From positions 18,499 to 82,498 of the forward strand of contig CAZXXS010000041.1 in the NCBI GenBank assembly GCA_964644845.1: 64,000 nucleotides of DNA, written 5' to 3'. The notes under the pieces were generated by a model. It was not told where the DNA came from, made no database searches, and was given only the letters and a program-made list of their open reading frames with translations. The position numbers and the translations under genes are program-made. Of this stretch, positions 27,161 through 36,276 are shown piece by piece. Position 1 is the stretch's first letter. Each line of letters opens with the position of its first letter. This DNA is from Geothermovivens sp964644845. GTDB lineage: Bacteria > Zhuqueibacterota > Zhuqueibacteria > Oleimicrobiales > Geothermoviventaceae.

Positions 27161-27545
27161 TTCTACCTGGCTGAGCTGCTTCTCGTTTCTCGAGGGTTTG
27201 GCCTCCATCAGCGCTTTTTCTCCATCCGGGCCAGGGGGGATGGGCTGTCTTCCCAGATCCAACAAGCCACCGCAACAGCCGCGGGGCAGTGGAGCACGTC
27301 CCCCCGTCGAGGCCAGCGGGTCGCAGCCTTTGTCACCCCGGGGCGGGAGCTGTTGAGCGGGCAGTCCCTGTGTTCGCGGTGTCAGACCACAGGGTCCGGT
27401 TTTCTGACCCTGACCTGGCACCGGGTTCTCCGATTCGCAACAACACGGACGCCCTGTACTCAGTAGGAAGAGAAACAACGTTGCTTCGCGGCAACGTTCT
27501 GGAGCAGACAAACCCTTCCGACACTCTGTACCACGTTACTTCTTG
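27161..27545 (+). other. Intergenic with an inverted repeat upstream of the guanylyltransferase gene
   Basis: No gene is seen. A perfect 8-bp inverted repeat, AACGTTGC/GCAACGTT around TTCGCG, lies at 27477-27498, about 48 bases before the next start codon. It may be an operator or a leader hairpin. No convincing promoter was found. Confidence 0.5.
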
Positions 27546-30092
27546 ATGGCGGAGCTCTTGAGCCGAACCGACGATTTCCCGCGCGTGGCCGCCATCCTCG
27601 CCGGTGGCCTGGGCACACGACTGCGCCCTCTGACCTCGCGTTGCCCTAAACCGATGGTGCCGGTCGCCAACCGCTCTGCTCTCGTCCACCTCTTGGGGCT
27701 CCTGCGCCGACACGGGATTGAGCGCGTCGTCGTCTTGCTCTTCTACCGCCCCGAGATCATTCGCAAGGCTCTCGGCGACGGCTCCAGGTTTGGCCTTAGC
27801 ATTCAGTACTCCGAACCGCAGGTCGACTACGGTACAGCCGGCGCCGTACGGCAGGCCCTGCGTTTGCTCGGGGAACGCTTCTTCGTACTCTCCGGCGACG
27901 TAGTTTCCGACATCGATCTGCGGGCCATGGCCCGATTCCACGCTCAGCGAGAGGCCGCCGCCACCATTGCACTGGTCAGGGTGCTTAATCCCACCAGCTT
28001 CGGGATCGTCGTCACCGACCCGGAAGGGCGCGTGTTGCGTTTCCGCGAAAAGCCAAGCTGGGGTCAGGTTTTCAGCGACACCGTGAACGCAGGGGTGTAC
28101 CTGCTCGAGGCAGCCACCCTGAAAGATGTACCGCCCAACGTGGAAACGTCTTTCGAGCACGAGGTTTTTCCAGGGCTGCTGCGCCGCGGTGAACGGCTCT
28201 ACGGTTTCTTGCACTCCGGCTACTGGCGTGACCTCGGCACCCTGGACGACTACCACCAGGTGAATCGCGACGCGCTAACCGGTGAGATCCGACTGGAAAT
28301 CCCGGGGCAGCGGACTCCAGAAGGCTGGTTTGGCAAGGCAGTGAAGGTTCACAAGCAGGCCGCAGTGAAGGGACCAGTGGTGCTCGGTGACGGCGTCCGC
28401 ATCGAAGCGGGAGCTGTGGTTGAACGCAGCGTGGTTGGCAACGGCTGCCACGTCAGCGCTGGTGCACGGATCGTGGACAGCGTTCTCTGGGAACGCGTCG
28501 AAATTGGAGAAGCCGCCACAATCGAAGGCGCCCTGGTTGCCAACGACGTCCGCATCGGGCCCCACGCCTGTGTCCCCGAAAAGACCGTCCTTGCTGAGGG
28601 CTGCCGTGTTGGTGCTCGGGCCCGTTTACACGAAGGCGTGAAAATTTGGCCGGGCCGGATTGTGGACGACGGCGCTGTGGTGCCCAGCAGCATCGTGGGA
28701 CCGGAACGCTGGGCCAGGGGACTTTTTGAGGAGTCACGCATCACCGGGGTCATCAATCAGGAAATCACGCCGGAGTTCGGAGCGCGCCTTGGTGCCGCCT
28801 ACGGCGCTTTCCTTGGCGCAAACACGTACGTGGTCGCCAGCCGCGACGTCTCACCAGCAGCCCGCATGATGAACCGCGCCGTGATCTGCGGCCTCATGTC
28901 GGCCGGTGTGCACGTGGAAGACCTGCGTGTAACCCCCATTCCCGTGGTTCGCTACGCCCTGCGCGCCGGCCGCGAAATCGGCGGATTCTACGTGCGCAAA
29001 TCCCCCTTCGACTCCAGACTTCTGGACATCGTTTTCTACGACCGTGACGGCCGCGACCTCCCCATCACCAAGGCGAAAGCCATCGAACGCTTGTTTCACC
29101 GGGAGGAGTTCTCGCGCGCAACGCCCGAGGACATCGGCCATCTCGACTTCCCAGTTCGCGTCGTCGAAGGCTACATCGAGGATTTTCTGCAACACGTGGA
29201 CGTGGCCACCCTTCGGAACCGCAACCCAAAAGTTGTGGTCGACTACTCCTACGGCGCCGCTTCTGCCGCACTGCCTCAAATTCTGGGCGCCCTGGACATG
29301 AACGTCATCTCGCTCAATGCTTACGCCGACCCGCGCAAACTCACACGCTCGCGCGAGGACTTTCACAACGCGCTGGCCCAGCTCTCTACCATCGTCACCT
29401 CCGTCAACGCCGACGCCGGTTTCCTGATCGATGCCGGCGCGGAGAAGCTCTTCGTCGTAGACGAAAAGGGACGGTTCGTCGACAACGAGCGCCTGCTCAT
29501 GATTGTCACCAAACTCGTCCTTGAGAACACAAACGTACGGCGTCTGGCTGTTCCCGTCACAGCTTCCTACCGAATTGAAGAACTTGCGGCTTCGTACGGG
29601 GCACGCGTTTTTCGAATGGAAAGCGACCCGCGCGCACTTGTGGAAGCCTGCCTGAACGGCCTCGTTCAGTTTGCAGGAGATGGCAAGGGCGGCTTCATCT
29701 TCGCAGATTTTCACTTCGCTTTCGACGCCATGTTCGCTTTCGCCAAGCTTCTTGAGCTACTCGTCCGGAGCAACCAACACCTCGGGGACCTGGATCGTGC
29801 GTTGCCAGCTCAGGCCATCGTTCGCTTCAACGTCCCTTGTCCGTGGTCGCGCAAAGGCGAAATCATGCGGCGCCTTCTCGACGCTACCGCCGACCTCGAG
29901 CGGGACTTAACGGATGGTATTCGGCTTCACACCGACAGCGGCTGGTTGCTGCTCCTGCCAGATCGCACGCGCCCCCTGTTCCACGTGAACGCGGAAGCCG
30001 ACGATCCCCTCGCAGCGGCTGAACTGGCTCGCAAGTACCGGGATCTTCTCCGGGCCTGGCTGGCAAACAAAACAGAGGATGACAAAGCTTGA
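27546..30092 (+). CDS. Mannose-1-phosphate guanylyltransferase with phosphomannomutase-like domain
   Basis: A fusion of about 848 residues. Residues 10-240 form a nucleotidyltransferase with LAGGLGTRLRPLT and KPMVPVANR; residues 250-390 are hexapeptide beta-helix repeats (VVLGDGVRIEAGAVV). The remainder follows the phosphomannomutase fold, but its signatures are altered: the catalytic TASHNP loop becomes VRKSPFD (Ser kept), the metal loop DGDxDR becomes DAGAEK, and the sugar-binding GExSGH becomes GDGKGG. Similar fusions occur in cyanobacteria and Chloroflexi. The N-terminal part probably makes GDP-mannose; the tail may be regulatory. TTG 27543 and ATG 27546 are adjacent starts with no clear ribosome-binding site. 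Confidence 0.88.
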   Translation: MAELLSRTDDFPRVAAILAGGLGTRLRPLTSRCPKPMVPVANRSALVHLLGLLRRHGIERVVVLLFYRPEIIRKALGDGSRFGLSIQYSEPQVDYGTAGAVRQALRLLGERFFVLSGDVVSDIDLRAMARFHAQREAAATIALVRVLNPTSFGIVVTDPEGRVLRFREKPSWGQVFSDTVNAGVYLLEAATLKDVPPNVETSFEHEVFPGLLRRGERLYGFLHSGYWRDLGTLDDYHQVNRDALTGEIRLEIPGQRTPEGWFGKAVKVHKQAAVKGPVVLGDGVRIEAGAVVERSVVGNGCHVSAGARIVDSVLWERVEIGEAATIEGALVANDVRIGPHACVPEKTVLAEGCRVGARARLHEGVKIWPGRIVDDGAVVPSSIVGPERWARGLFEESRITGVINQEITPEFGARLGAAYGAFLGANTYVVASRDVSPAARMMNRAVICGLMSAGVHVEDLRVTPIPVVRYALRAGREIGGFYVRKSPFDSRLLDIVFYDRDGRDLPITKAKAIERLFHREEFSRATPEDIGHLDFPVRVVEGYIEDFLQHVDVATLRNRNPKVVVDYSYGAASAALPQILGALDMNVISLNAYADPRKLTRSREDFHNALAQLSTIVTSVNADAGFLIDAGAEKLFVVDEKGRFVDNERLLMIVTKLVLENTNVRRLAVPVTASYRIEELAASYGARVFRMESDPRALVEACLNGLVQFAGDGKGGFIFADFHFAFDAMFAFAKLLELLVRSNQHLGDLDRALPAQAIVRFNVPCPWSRKGEIMRRLLDATADLERDLTDGIRLHTDSGWLLLLPDRTRPLFHVNAEADDPLAAAELARKYRDLLRAWLANKTEDDKA

Positions 30093-30365
30093 GGTGGCCC
30101 TGCTCCCACACTCTCCGGAGGGCAAAGAGACCAGGGTACCCCCGCCCGCTCAAGAGCACCTCGTTGCTGCCCTGGGCGTGTTTCTGCCGCGAGTGGTCCA
30201 CCAGTAAGTCCTCCTCTGGAATCAAGAGACAGCCGGATACGCCGTTCAGCATCCAGCTTGTGCCTTTACCCGAAGGTGCACAGCGCGATCCCAACACGGG
30301 CACTTTTCTTCGTCAGATTCCCTTCCGACTGACGTTCCAATTTCTGTGCAAGGAGGAATAATGAG

Positions 30366-33300
30366 ATGAACTTGTCGAAGCGCGCTTCCAGCAGGTTTGC
30401 AATTCTCGTGGCAGCCGCGCTTGTGCCACTGAGCCTGTACGCTTCCGAAAGAAAGGCCGTTTTCCGACTGGTGTCAAACCGGTTCATCCAAACGTGGCTC
30501 GTGTGCGGTCCTTTCCCGAACCGCGGCGGAGCGAGCATCAACACGGACTTTCTGGCTCAAGCGGGAGGCGAAGCGTCGATCAAGCCCCGCCTTGGCCTGC
30601 GCCACCCCAGCCCATCTGTGCCTTCGGGATGGGTCGAATGGCAGCTTGTGGAAGCAAATCCCAACGGTCGGCTTGATTTCAAAAAGTATTTGCACCCTAA
30701 CCTGCAGAACGTGGCCTACGCTGCCGTGTACGTCCAAAGTGAAGTTGCCAGACCTGCCCTGCTAAAACTTGGTAGCAACGACCGTCTCAAGGTCTGGCTC
30801 AACGGCGAGCTTGTCCACACCTACCTGCAACCGCGTGCGAGCGGGCCGGATGTCGACATCGTGCCAGTTGAACTGAAAGCAGGCGAGAATCTACTCCTGG
30901 CCAAAGTCGACAACACCGGCGGCAGCTGGTGGCTTTACGCCCGATTCGAAACGCTCGAGTCGGTAGATGGCAAGCTCTTTGTTACCCCACCTCAGCTGGA
31001 CCCGACGCCAAGGCGCAATCTCCAGGGCCAGATCGTGAACACCTTGTCCTTGATTGTCTACAACATGTCCAGCACAGCCGCTGGACCACTGAGCGCACGG
31101 GTCAAGACGGCAGGGCAGACACGAACCCAGCTCCTGGCGCAAAGCGTGGCTCCTCATTCGACTGCGTGGCTGCAAGTTGCACTTCCGGGAGAGCAAACGC
31201 GGGCCGTGCAGGCGGTCAAGGCCGACGTCACCCTCTTCACGCCGGTCGGCAGGAGGCGTTTTCATCTCCACCAGAAGCGCACGGTGCTGCCCGAGGGCGT
31301 GGTTTATTTTGTCCAAGGCTTTCACGTCGACCCCGTGTGGCGCGACAGCCAGTCCGGCTACCAGGTCACCTCGTTTGCGAATGTTCGTCAGTACCTGCGT
31401 GCAGTCCAGAGCGATCCTGACTTCGAGGTTCACCTGCACGAGATTCCTTACCTCAAACCGTACTACGATTTCGCTCCTCACGACCGTGCCTTGCTCCGGC
31501 AGCTTGTTCGACAGGGCCGGGTAGCTACCAGCGGGAGCTACAACCAGCCGAACGAAACAACCGTGTCGGGGGAAGCTCTGGTGCGTAACATCCTCTACGG
31601 TCGTCTGTTCCACGAGAACGTGCTCGGCGACCACCCGACCGTCTACACGCCCTGGGACGTGTTCGGGCACGTCATTCAACTTCCGCAAATTCTGGCCAAA
31701 TCCGAGTTCGTCGGCACCACCTGGGAGCGAGGTAACTACCGCAGTCCCTTCGTACGTGTACCCGACGTGCCTGACCTGTACCTGGCCCTTGCTCCGGACG
31801 GTACGACTTTGTTTACGCGTAAGGTCCGCTACGGCTACGACATGGGACCGGAAGGGAACTTCGCCGCTGCGGACCGCCAATTGCGCAGGGAGCTGGCCAA
31901 CGACATGCGCGACCAGCAAACCCAGATTCCGGGAATCCGTTACGATTTCCGACTGAACGCCACCGACGAAAAACCGCCTACCCCCTGGATGGTTGGCCGC
32001 TCCTCGATTTTCCGCACGTACATCCCCGAGGTTCGGATCGAGGCCCAAGGCGCGCGCGACTACTTCGACTCTGTCCGCGTGCAGCTGCAGCGTGACCGCC
32101 TCGACATTCCCGTCGTTTCTCGCGACGTCTCCCAGTACAACGAGGGTTGCGAACTGTCACGCTTTGATCTGAAACTTGGCAACCGTCTGGCCGAAAACGC
32201 CCTGGTGACAGCGGAAAAGTTCGCCACAATTGCTAACCTGCTCGGATGGCCCTACCCGGATGAGCAGCTGGACAAAGGCTGGCGCCAGGTCCTTTTCGGT
32301 CAACACCACGACGGGGTCACCGGCTGTGGCGCCGACGAACCCTACCTGGATCTCGTCGCAGGCTACCACGAAGCCATCGATTTGGCCGCCGGGGCAGTGC
32401 AAAAAGCCACACACTTCCTCGCAAACCGGATTTCTACGCACCGCGACCGCGCGCTGAGCTCACTCGTCGTGTTCAACGCGCTGAACTGGAGCCGTTCCGA
32501 CGTGGTACACGCCCGCCTGCGCTTTGCAAGGCCGCTGCACGGCTTCGCGGTTGTGGACGAGCAAGGCAACCCGATCCCCTGCGTCCTCGAGAGCGCCGGA
32601 CAAACTGCGGGAAACGCCCTTCAGTCTGCCCGGGTCACCTTCTGGGCCGACAACGTGCCTGCCCTTGGCTACCGCACCTTCTGGCTTGTGTCTGCCGACA
32701 CCCTGCCGCCCCTTGCGCGTGCGCGTCGACTCGAAACACGTACGATCGAGAACGCCTACTTTCGGCTTACCGTGGCAGACAGTCTGGGCGGTGGCATCGT
32801 CAGTCTGGTGGACAAACGCACGGGCCGCGAATACGTGAACACGGCCAACGGCCACCCTGCCAACGAGCTCATTTTGCTCAAGGAAGGCCCCGGGTTCGAG
32901 CCCGCCTGGCGTTTCATCACGACTGGAGAGAAACATTTCTCCAAGGATGAGCCCTGCGACATCCAAGTGTTCGAGAATCCCCTTTTCAGCGAGGTCGTCG
33001 TCACCGGCAAAATGCCGCGCCTGGAGAAACGCGTTCAAACAATTCGTCTCTACAGGAACAGTCCTCGCATTGAGTTCCGGACCGTGCTCGTCAAGTACAA
33101 AGGCATGGACGGGTACAATCTGCCGGAAAGGGCAAACGACGAACACGCCCGCGACCGCGATTTCTTCTGCGTTGGTTTCCCAACCAAATTGCCCGGCAGC
33201 GTGCCGGTGCTGGAGGATCGCTTCGCCACTAAGACCTACTTTCCGAGCAAGGGCTACCTGGACTACCGCAGCGACGCCACCCGATGGTTGTCGCACCACA

Positions 33301-35204
33301 GCATGAATTCCTGCTACCAGTGGATCGACGCCAGCTACTCCGTTAAGATAGATTTTGGCCACGCTGGAAGTGTGGCGCTTGGCCCCACGGAAATCTTGAC
33401 CCCGCACAATCGGGCCTTGCGACAGGCAGCATTCCGGCTGGAAAAAGCCCTGGCCCAGCGCGGCGTCACAGCAACACCCAGTTTCGACAGCGTGCGTCGG
33501 GACTACGACATCCAGTACCGCCGCTTCAGCTTCTCGATCGGTGCACAGGGTGAAAATCAAACCAATCAGCGTATCCTGTCCGCCCTGCCGACCAACCAGA
33601 AGCGCCGTTTCGAGGCCCGGCTGCAACGGGACGGCTACGCTTACCTGTTCACTACCCTCCGTAACCTGCCGGGAGCGTGGTTCAACTTGCCCGTCCTGAT
33701 GGTCGTTGGCCGGGACAAGGAGGAAACCGTTCGCGCGGTCGACGCTCTCGTGGAACAATTGGAGCGCAAAGGCAGCCTCCAGTTTCCGTCCGAGGTCGTG
33801 GCAGTTGACTCACTCCCCGGTGTGCCCGACGCCGGCCTGGCTGTTCTGAACCGCGGCAACATCGCCGTCAGCACAGAGAACGAAGGCACCATCGTGCTCG
33901 GGCTAATGCACACCGTCCCCTGGCAAAGTCCTTTACTCAACTGGACGCACGATTTTCCGGAGCGCAAGACCCATGTGTTCGAGTACGCTCTGTTGCCGCA
34001 CAGGGGCAACTGGCGCCAAGCCGGGCTCGTGCGCCAGGGCTACGCCTTCAACAACCCGCTCCTGGCGGTGCAAACCAGTCTCCACTCCGGTGATCTGCCA
34101 ACCGAGCAGTCTTTCCTCGAAGTCCAACCGGAGGACGTCGTGGTCACGGCGCTCAAACCTCGCGCTGCTGGGAACGCCGCCTTCCGTGCCTCCACACCGA
34201 CTTCTGCGCGCGACGGCGTCATTCTACGATTCTACGAAACGCACGGGCAACCAACTGAGGTACGGGTAACCAGCCAATTTCCCATCCGCGGGGCCGAGCG
34301 CGTGAACCTGATGGAGCGCGCCGCACGCACAGTCGAACACGACCGGCACAGCCTGACGCTGAAGATCGGTCCCAACGCGATTGAGACATTGAAACTCGAA
34401 CTGGCAGCACCTCAGCCCGAGAGCCCGGCGCCAAGGGCGCGTCCAGAAATGCCACCTGTTTACGTCCGTTACTGGGAACACAACGAAGGCGCTGCACCGC
34501 TTGGTTACCTGCCGGTGAACGTGCGCATCCTCGGCAAGCTGCGTCCCGAGCCCCTACCGGGCGAGCGCGTCACGATGCAGCGCCTCACTGTTGCCGTTAC
34601 CAACGACTACGTTGACCGCGCCGTCAGCGGGCAGCTTGTGCTCACCGCGCCTCCGGGGCTGCGCCCGGTGCCGGACACGCTGGCTTTCACAGTACCGCCG
34701 GACAGCGAGGTCTTCTACCCTGTGGCCATCGTGCAGGACCGCAAGACGGGGCGTCCGGGCTTCATCCGCGCCACGATCCACGTCAACGGACGCCGCTACT
34801 TCGACGTGCTGGAGGTCAACCTACCGGAAAAGGCGTTCGGTCATGCCGCTGAGACGGCGCCTAAGGGCCTGCGGCTCGACTGGCAGGTCGAACACAACGG
34901 CGACAGCATTCTGGTGCACCTCACGAATCCTTTTGATCAGCCAGTAGACGGCACCGTTACCCTGATTGGCCCGGCCGAAAGCTGGGGGTTGGCGCCATTC
35001 AACCCAGCGGCCCTGCTTGCCGTGTCCCCCTGGCGCCAGACTTTTTGCGTTCCCGCACGCGGCCGACAGACACTCGTTTTTCGCCTTGTCTGGGGTGATC
35101 TTCTGCCCCGCACCGACGTAAGCACCTGGCTGGTCGCAAAACTCGCGTACTTCGGCTACCTGGACTACAAGCAAGCCCTGGGCCGATTGGCCCCGTGGAG
35201 GTAA
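30366..35204 (+). CDS. Exported GH38-type alpha-mannosidase, very large
   Basis: A 1612-residue protein with a signal peptide ending near LYASE. After about 300 residues of beta-sandwich modules (sugar-binding-like, LNGELVHTYLQP), the GH38 catalytic domain begins with FHVDPVW (His320, Asp322 as metal ligands). The pattern WDVFGH places the candidate nucleophile at Asp431, and GQHHDGVTG is at 645-653. Large C-terminal beta domains follow, as in GH38, plus extra modules making it about 500 residues longer than usual. It should remove alpha-mannose from glycans outside the cytoplasm. AGGAGG at 30351-30356 drives translation. An ATG at 30361 opens a two-codon frame overlapping the real start. Other glycosidases follow on the same strand. 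Confidence 0.9.
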   Translation: MNLSKRASSRFAILVAAALVPLSLYASERKAVFRLVSNRFIQTWLVCGPFPNRGGASINTDFLAQAGGEASIKPRLGLRHPSPSVPSGWVEWQLVEANPNGRLDFKKYLHPNLQNVAYAAVYVQSEVARPALLKLGSNDRLKVWLNGELVHTYLQPRASGPDVDIVPVELKAGENLLLAKVDNTGGSWWLYARFETLESVDGKLFVTPPQLDPTPRRNLQGQIVNTLSLIVYNMSSTAAGPLSARVKTAGQTRTQLLAQSVAPHSTAWLQVALPGEQTRAVQAVKADVTLFTPVGRRRFHLHQKRTVLPEGVVYFVQGFHVDPVWRDSQSGYQVTSFANVRQYLRAVQSDPDFEVHLHEIPYLKPYYDFAPHDRALLRQLVRQGRVATSGSYNQPNETTVSGEALVRNILYGRLFHENVLGDHPTVYTPWDVFGHVIQLPQILAKSEFVGTTWERGNYRSPFVRVPDVPDLYLALAPDGTTLFTRKVRYGYDMGPEGNFAAADRQLRRELANDMRDQQTQIPGIRYDFRLNATDEKPPTPWMVGRSSIFRTYIPEVRIEAQGARDYFDSVRVQLQRDRLDIPVVSRDVSQYNEGCELSRFDLKLGNRLAENALVTAEKFATIANLLGWPYPDEQLDKGWRQVLFGQHHDGVTGCGADEPYLDLVAGYHEAIDLAAGAVQKATHFLANRISTHRDRALSSLVVFNALNWSRSDVVHARLRFARPLHGFAVVDEQGNPIPCVLESAGQTAGNALQSARVTFWADNVPALGYRTFWLVSADTLPPLARARRLETRTIENAYFRLTVADSLGGGIVSLVDKRTGREYVNTANGHPANELILLKEGPGFEPAWRFITTGEKHFSKDEPCDIQVFENPLFSEVVVTGKMPRLEKRVQTIRLYRNSPRIEFRTVLVKYKGMDGYNLPERANDEHARDRDFFCVGFPTKLPGSVPVLEDRFATKTYFPSKGYLDYRSDATRWLSHHSMNSCYQWIDASYSVKIDFGHAGSVALGPTEILTPHNRALRQAAFRLEKALAQRGVTATPSFDSVRRDYDIQYRRFSFSIGAQGENQTNQRILSALPTNQKRRFEARLQRDGYAYLFTTLRNLPGAWFNLPVLMVVGRDKEETVRAVDALVEQLERKGSLQFPSEVVAVDSLPGVPDAGLAVLNRGNIAVSTENEGTIVLGLMHTVPWQSPLLNWTHDFPERKTHVFEYALLPHRGNWRQAGLVRQGYAFNNPLLAVQTSLHSGDLPTEQSFLEVQPEDVVVTALKPRAAGNAAFRASTPTSARDGVILRFYETHGQPTEVRVTSQFPIRGAERVNLMERAARTVEHDRHSLTLKIGPNAIETLKLELAAPQPESPAPRARPEMPPVYVRYWEHNEGAAPLGYLPVNVRILGKLRPEPLPGERVTMQRLTVAVTNDYVDRAVSGQLVLTAPPGLRPVPDTLAFTVPPDSEVFYPVAIVQDRKTGRPGFIRATIHVNGRRYFDVLEVNLPEKAFGHAAETAPKGLRLDWQVEHNGDSILVHLTNPFDQPVDGTVTLIGPAESWGLAPFNPAALLAVSPWRQTFCVPARGRQTLVFRLVWGDLLPRTDVSTWLVAKLAYFGYLDYKQALGRLAPWR

Positions 35205-35235
35205 AAACTCGGCCTCAAAGCACGGACTCAAAGCG

Positions 35236-36117
35236 ATGCAAACAAACTCAGGACAACGAAAGGGAACACGACACTGTCTCTGCAGGCTGGCTCCGGGAAC
35301 GCTTCTGTTGAGCCTTTTTCTCTTTTCGGGTTGCGCCATTCCCGAGTGGCACCCGCGTGGCCTGCCGCTGCCCAAACACGGAAACGTCTACGTAATCGCC
35401 CACCGGGGCGCACACAAGGGCATTCCAGAAAACACGTTGCCGGCTTACCAGAAGGCCATCGAGCTCGGTGCCGACTTCGTGGAAGTAGACGTCCGCGTCA
35501 CAGCGGACGGTGTACCCATCAGTTTGCACGACGCCGAGCTGAGCAAGCTGTTACCAGGCGAAAAAGGCAAAGTCGGGGATTACCTGTGGGATGAGCTCCG
35601 GCAGCTTGACCTGGGCGCGCGCTACGGCGAGGCCTGGCGAGGCACACGCATCCCAAAGATTTCTGAAGTGCTTAAGTTGTGCCAGGGCCGCTGTGGCGTT
35701 TACTTCGACCTGAAAGAGGCACCGATCGAAAAGCTGCTTCCGCTCGTCCGGCGCTACCACATGTTGCACCGCGTTGTCTGGTACAGCCCCGTGTTCCGGA
35801 TCGGCATGTTCCGGCGTCTCCACCGCCTCTGTCCGGAGTGCGCAGCCATGCCCGATCCCATCTGGAGCTGGATGCTCGGCCCAACGCTCCGGCTCCTGCA
35901 CCCCCCGGTGGTAGCAACCGTGTACAAGCGTTTTTCGCGCCAGTTTGCCGAACGCTGCCACCGGGCTGGTGCACTCGTTTTCGTGGACGATGACGGATCT
36001 TCGACCTGGCCTGACCTGATTCGTTGGGGCGCCGACGGCATCCAAACCGATGATCCCGAGGGCTTGGTCGCTTTTCTGGAAGAGCGCGCAAGGCGTTCTC
36101 CGTCGTCCGGAAACTGA
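35236..36117 (+). CDS. Glycerophosphodiester phosphodiesterase lipoprotein
   Basis: A 293-residue GDPD-family enzyme that releases glycerol-3-phosphate from glycerophosphodiesters. The catalytic AHRGAHKGIPENTLPAY motif, the Glu-Val-Asp metal ligands in FVEVDVRVTADG, and LHDAEL are all present, and the C-terminal TIM-barrel half ends with GADGIQTDDPEGL. The N-terminus has a hydrophobic stretch and lipobox LFSGC, so it is probably membrane-anchored and periplasmic. It follows the mannosidase by 31 bases, suggesting cotranscription. No strong ribosome-binding site precedes the ATG. A role in breaking down glycerophosphoryl-substituted glycans or lipids is a guess. Confidence 0.92.
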   Translation: MQTNSGQRKGTRHCLCRLAPGTLLLSLFLFSGCAIPEWHPRGLPLPKHGNVYVIAHRGAHKGIPENTLPAYQKAIELGADFVEVDVRVTADGVPISLHDAELSKLLPGEKGKVGDYLWDELRQLDLGARYGEAWRGTRIPKISEVLKLCQGRCGVYFDLKEAPIEKLLPLVRRYHMLHRVVWYSPVFRIGMFRRLHRLCPECAAMPDPIWSWMLGPTLRLLHPPVVATVYKRFSRQFAERCHRAGALVFVDDDGSSTWPDLIRWGADGIQTDDPEGLVAFLEERARRSPSSGN

Positions 36118-36276
36118 ACGAAGTGCACCGTACCATCGCGAAGGCACACGCGGCGCTCTACGAGCGCGCGGATCAGAGACGCAGCCCGTTCGCTCGAGGT
36201 CACGACTCCGTCGGCGCCCTGTGCTTTCCCACGACCCAGGTCTTCTGTAAACCACAACTTTAGCGGGAGAGCAGCC

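Noticed and set aside
29977..29992. A second parS-like sequence, TGTTCCACGTGAACGC
   Set aside because: It matches only 13 of 16 positions, breaks the palindrome at one end and lies within conserved codons of the guanylyltransferase gene.
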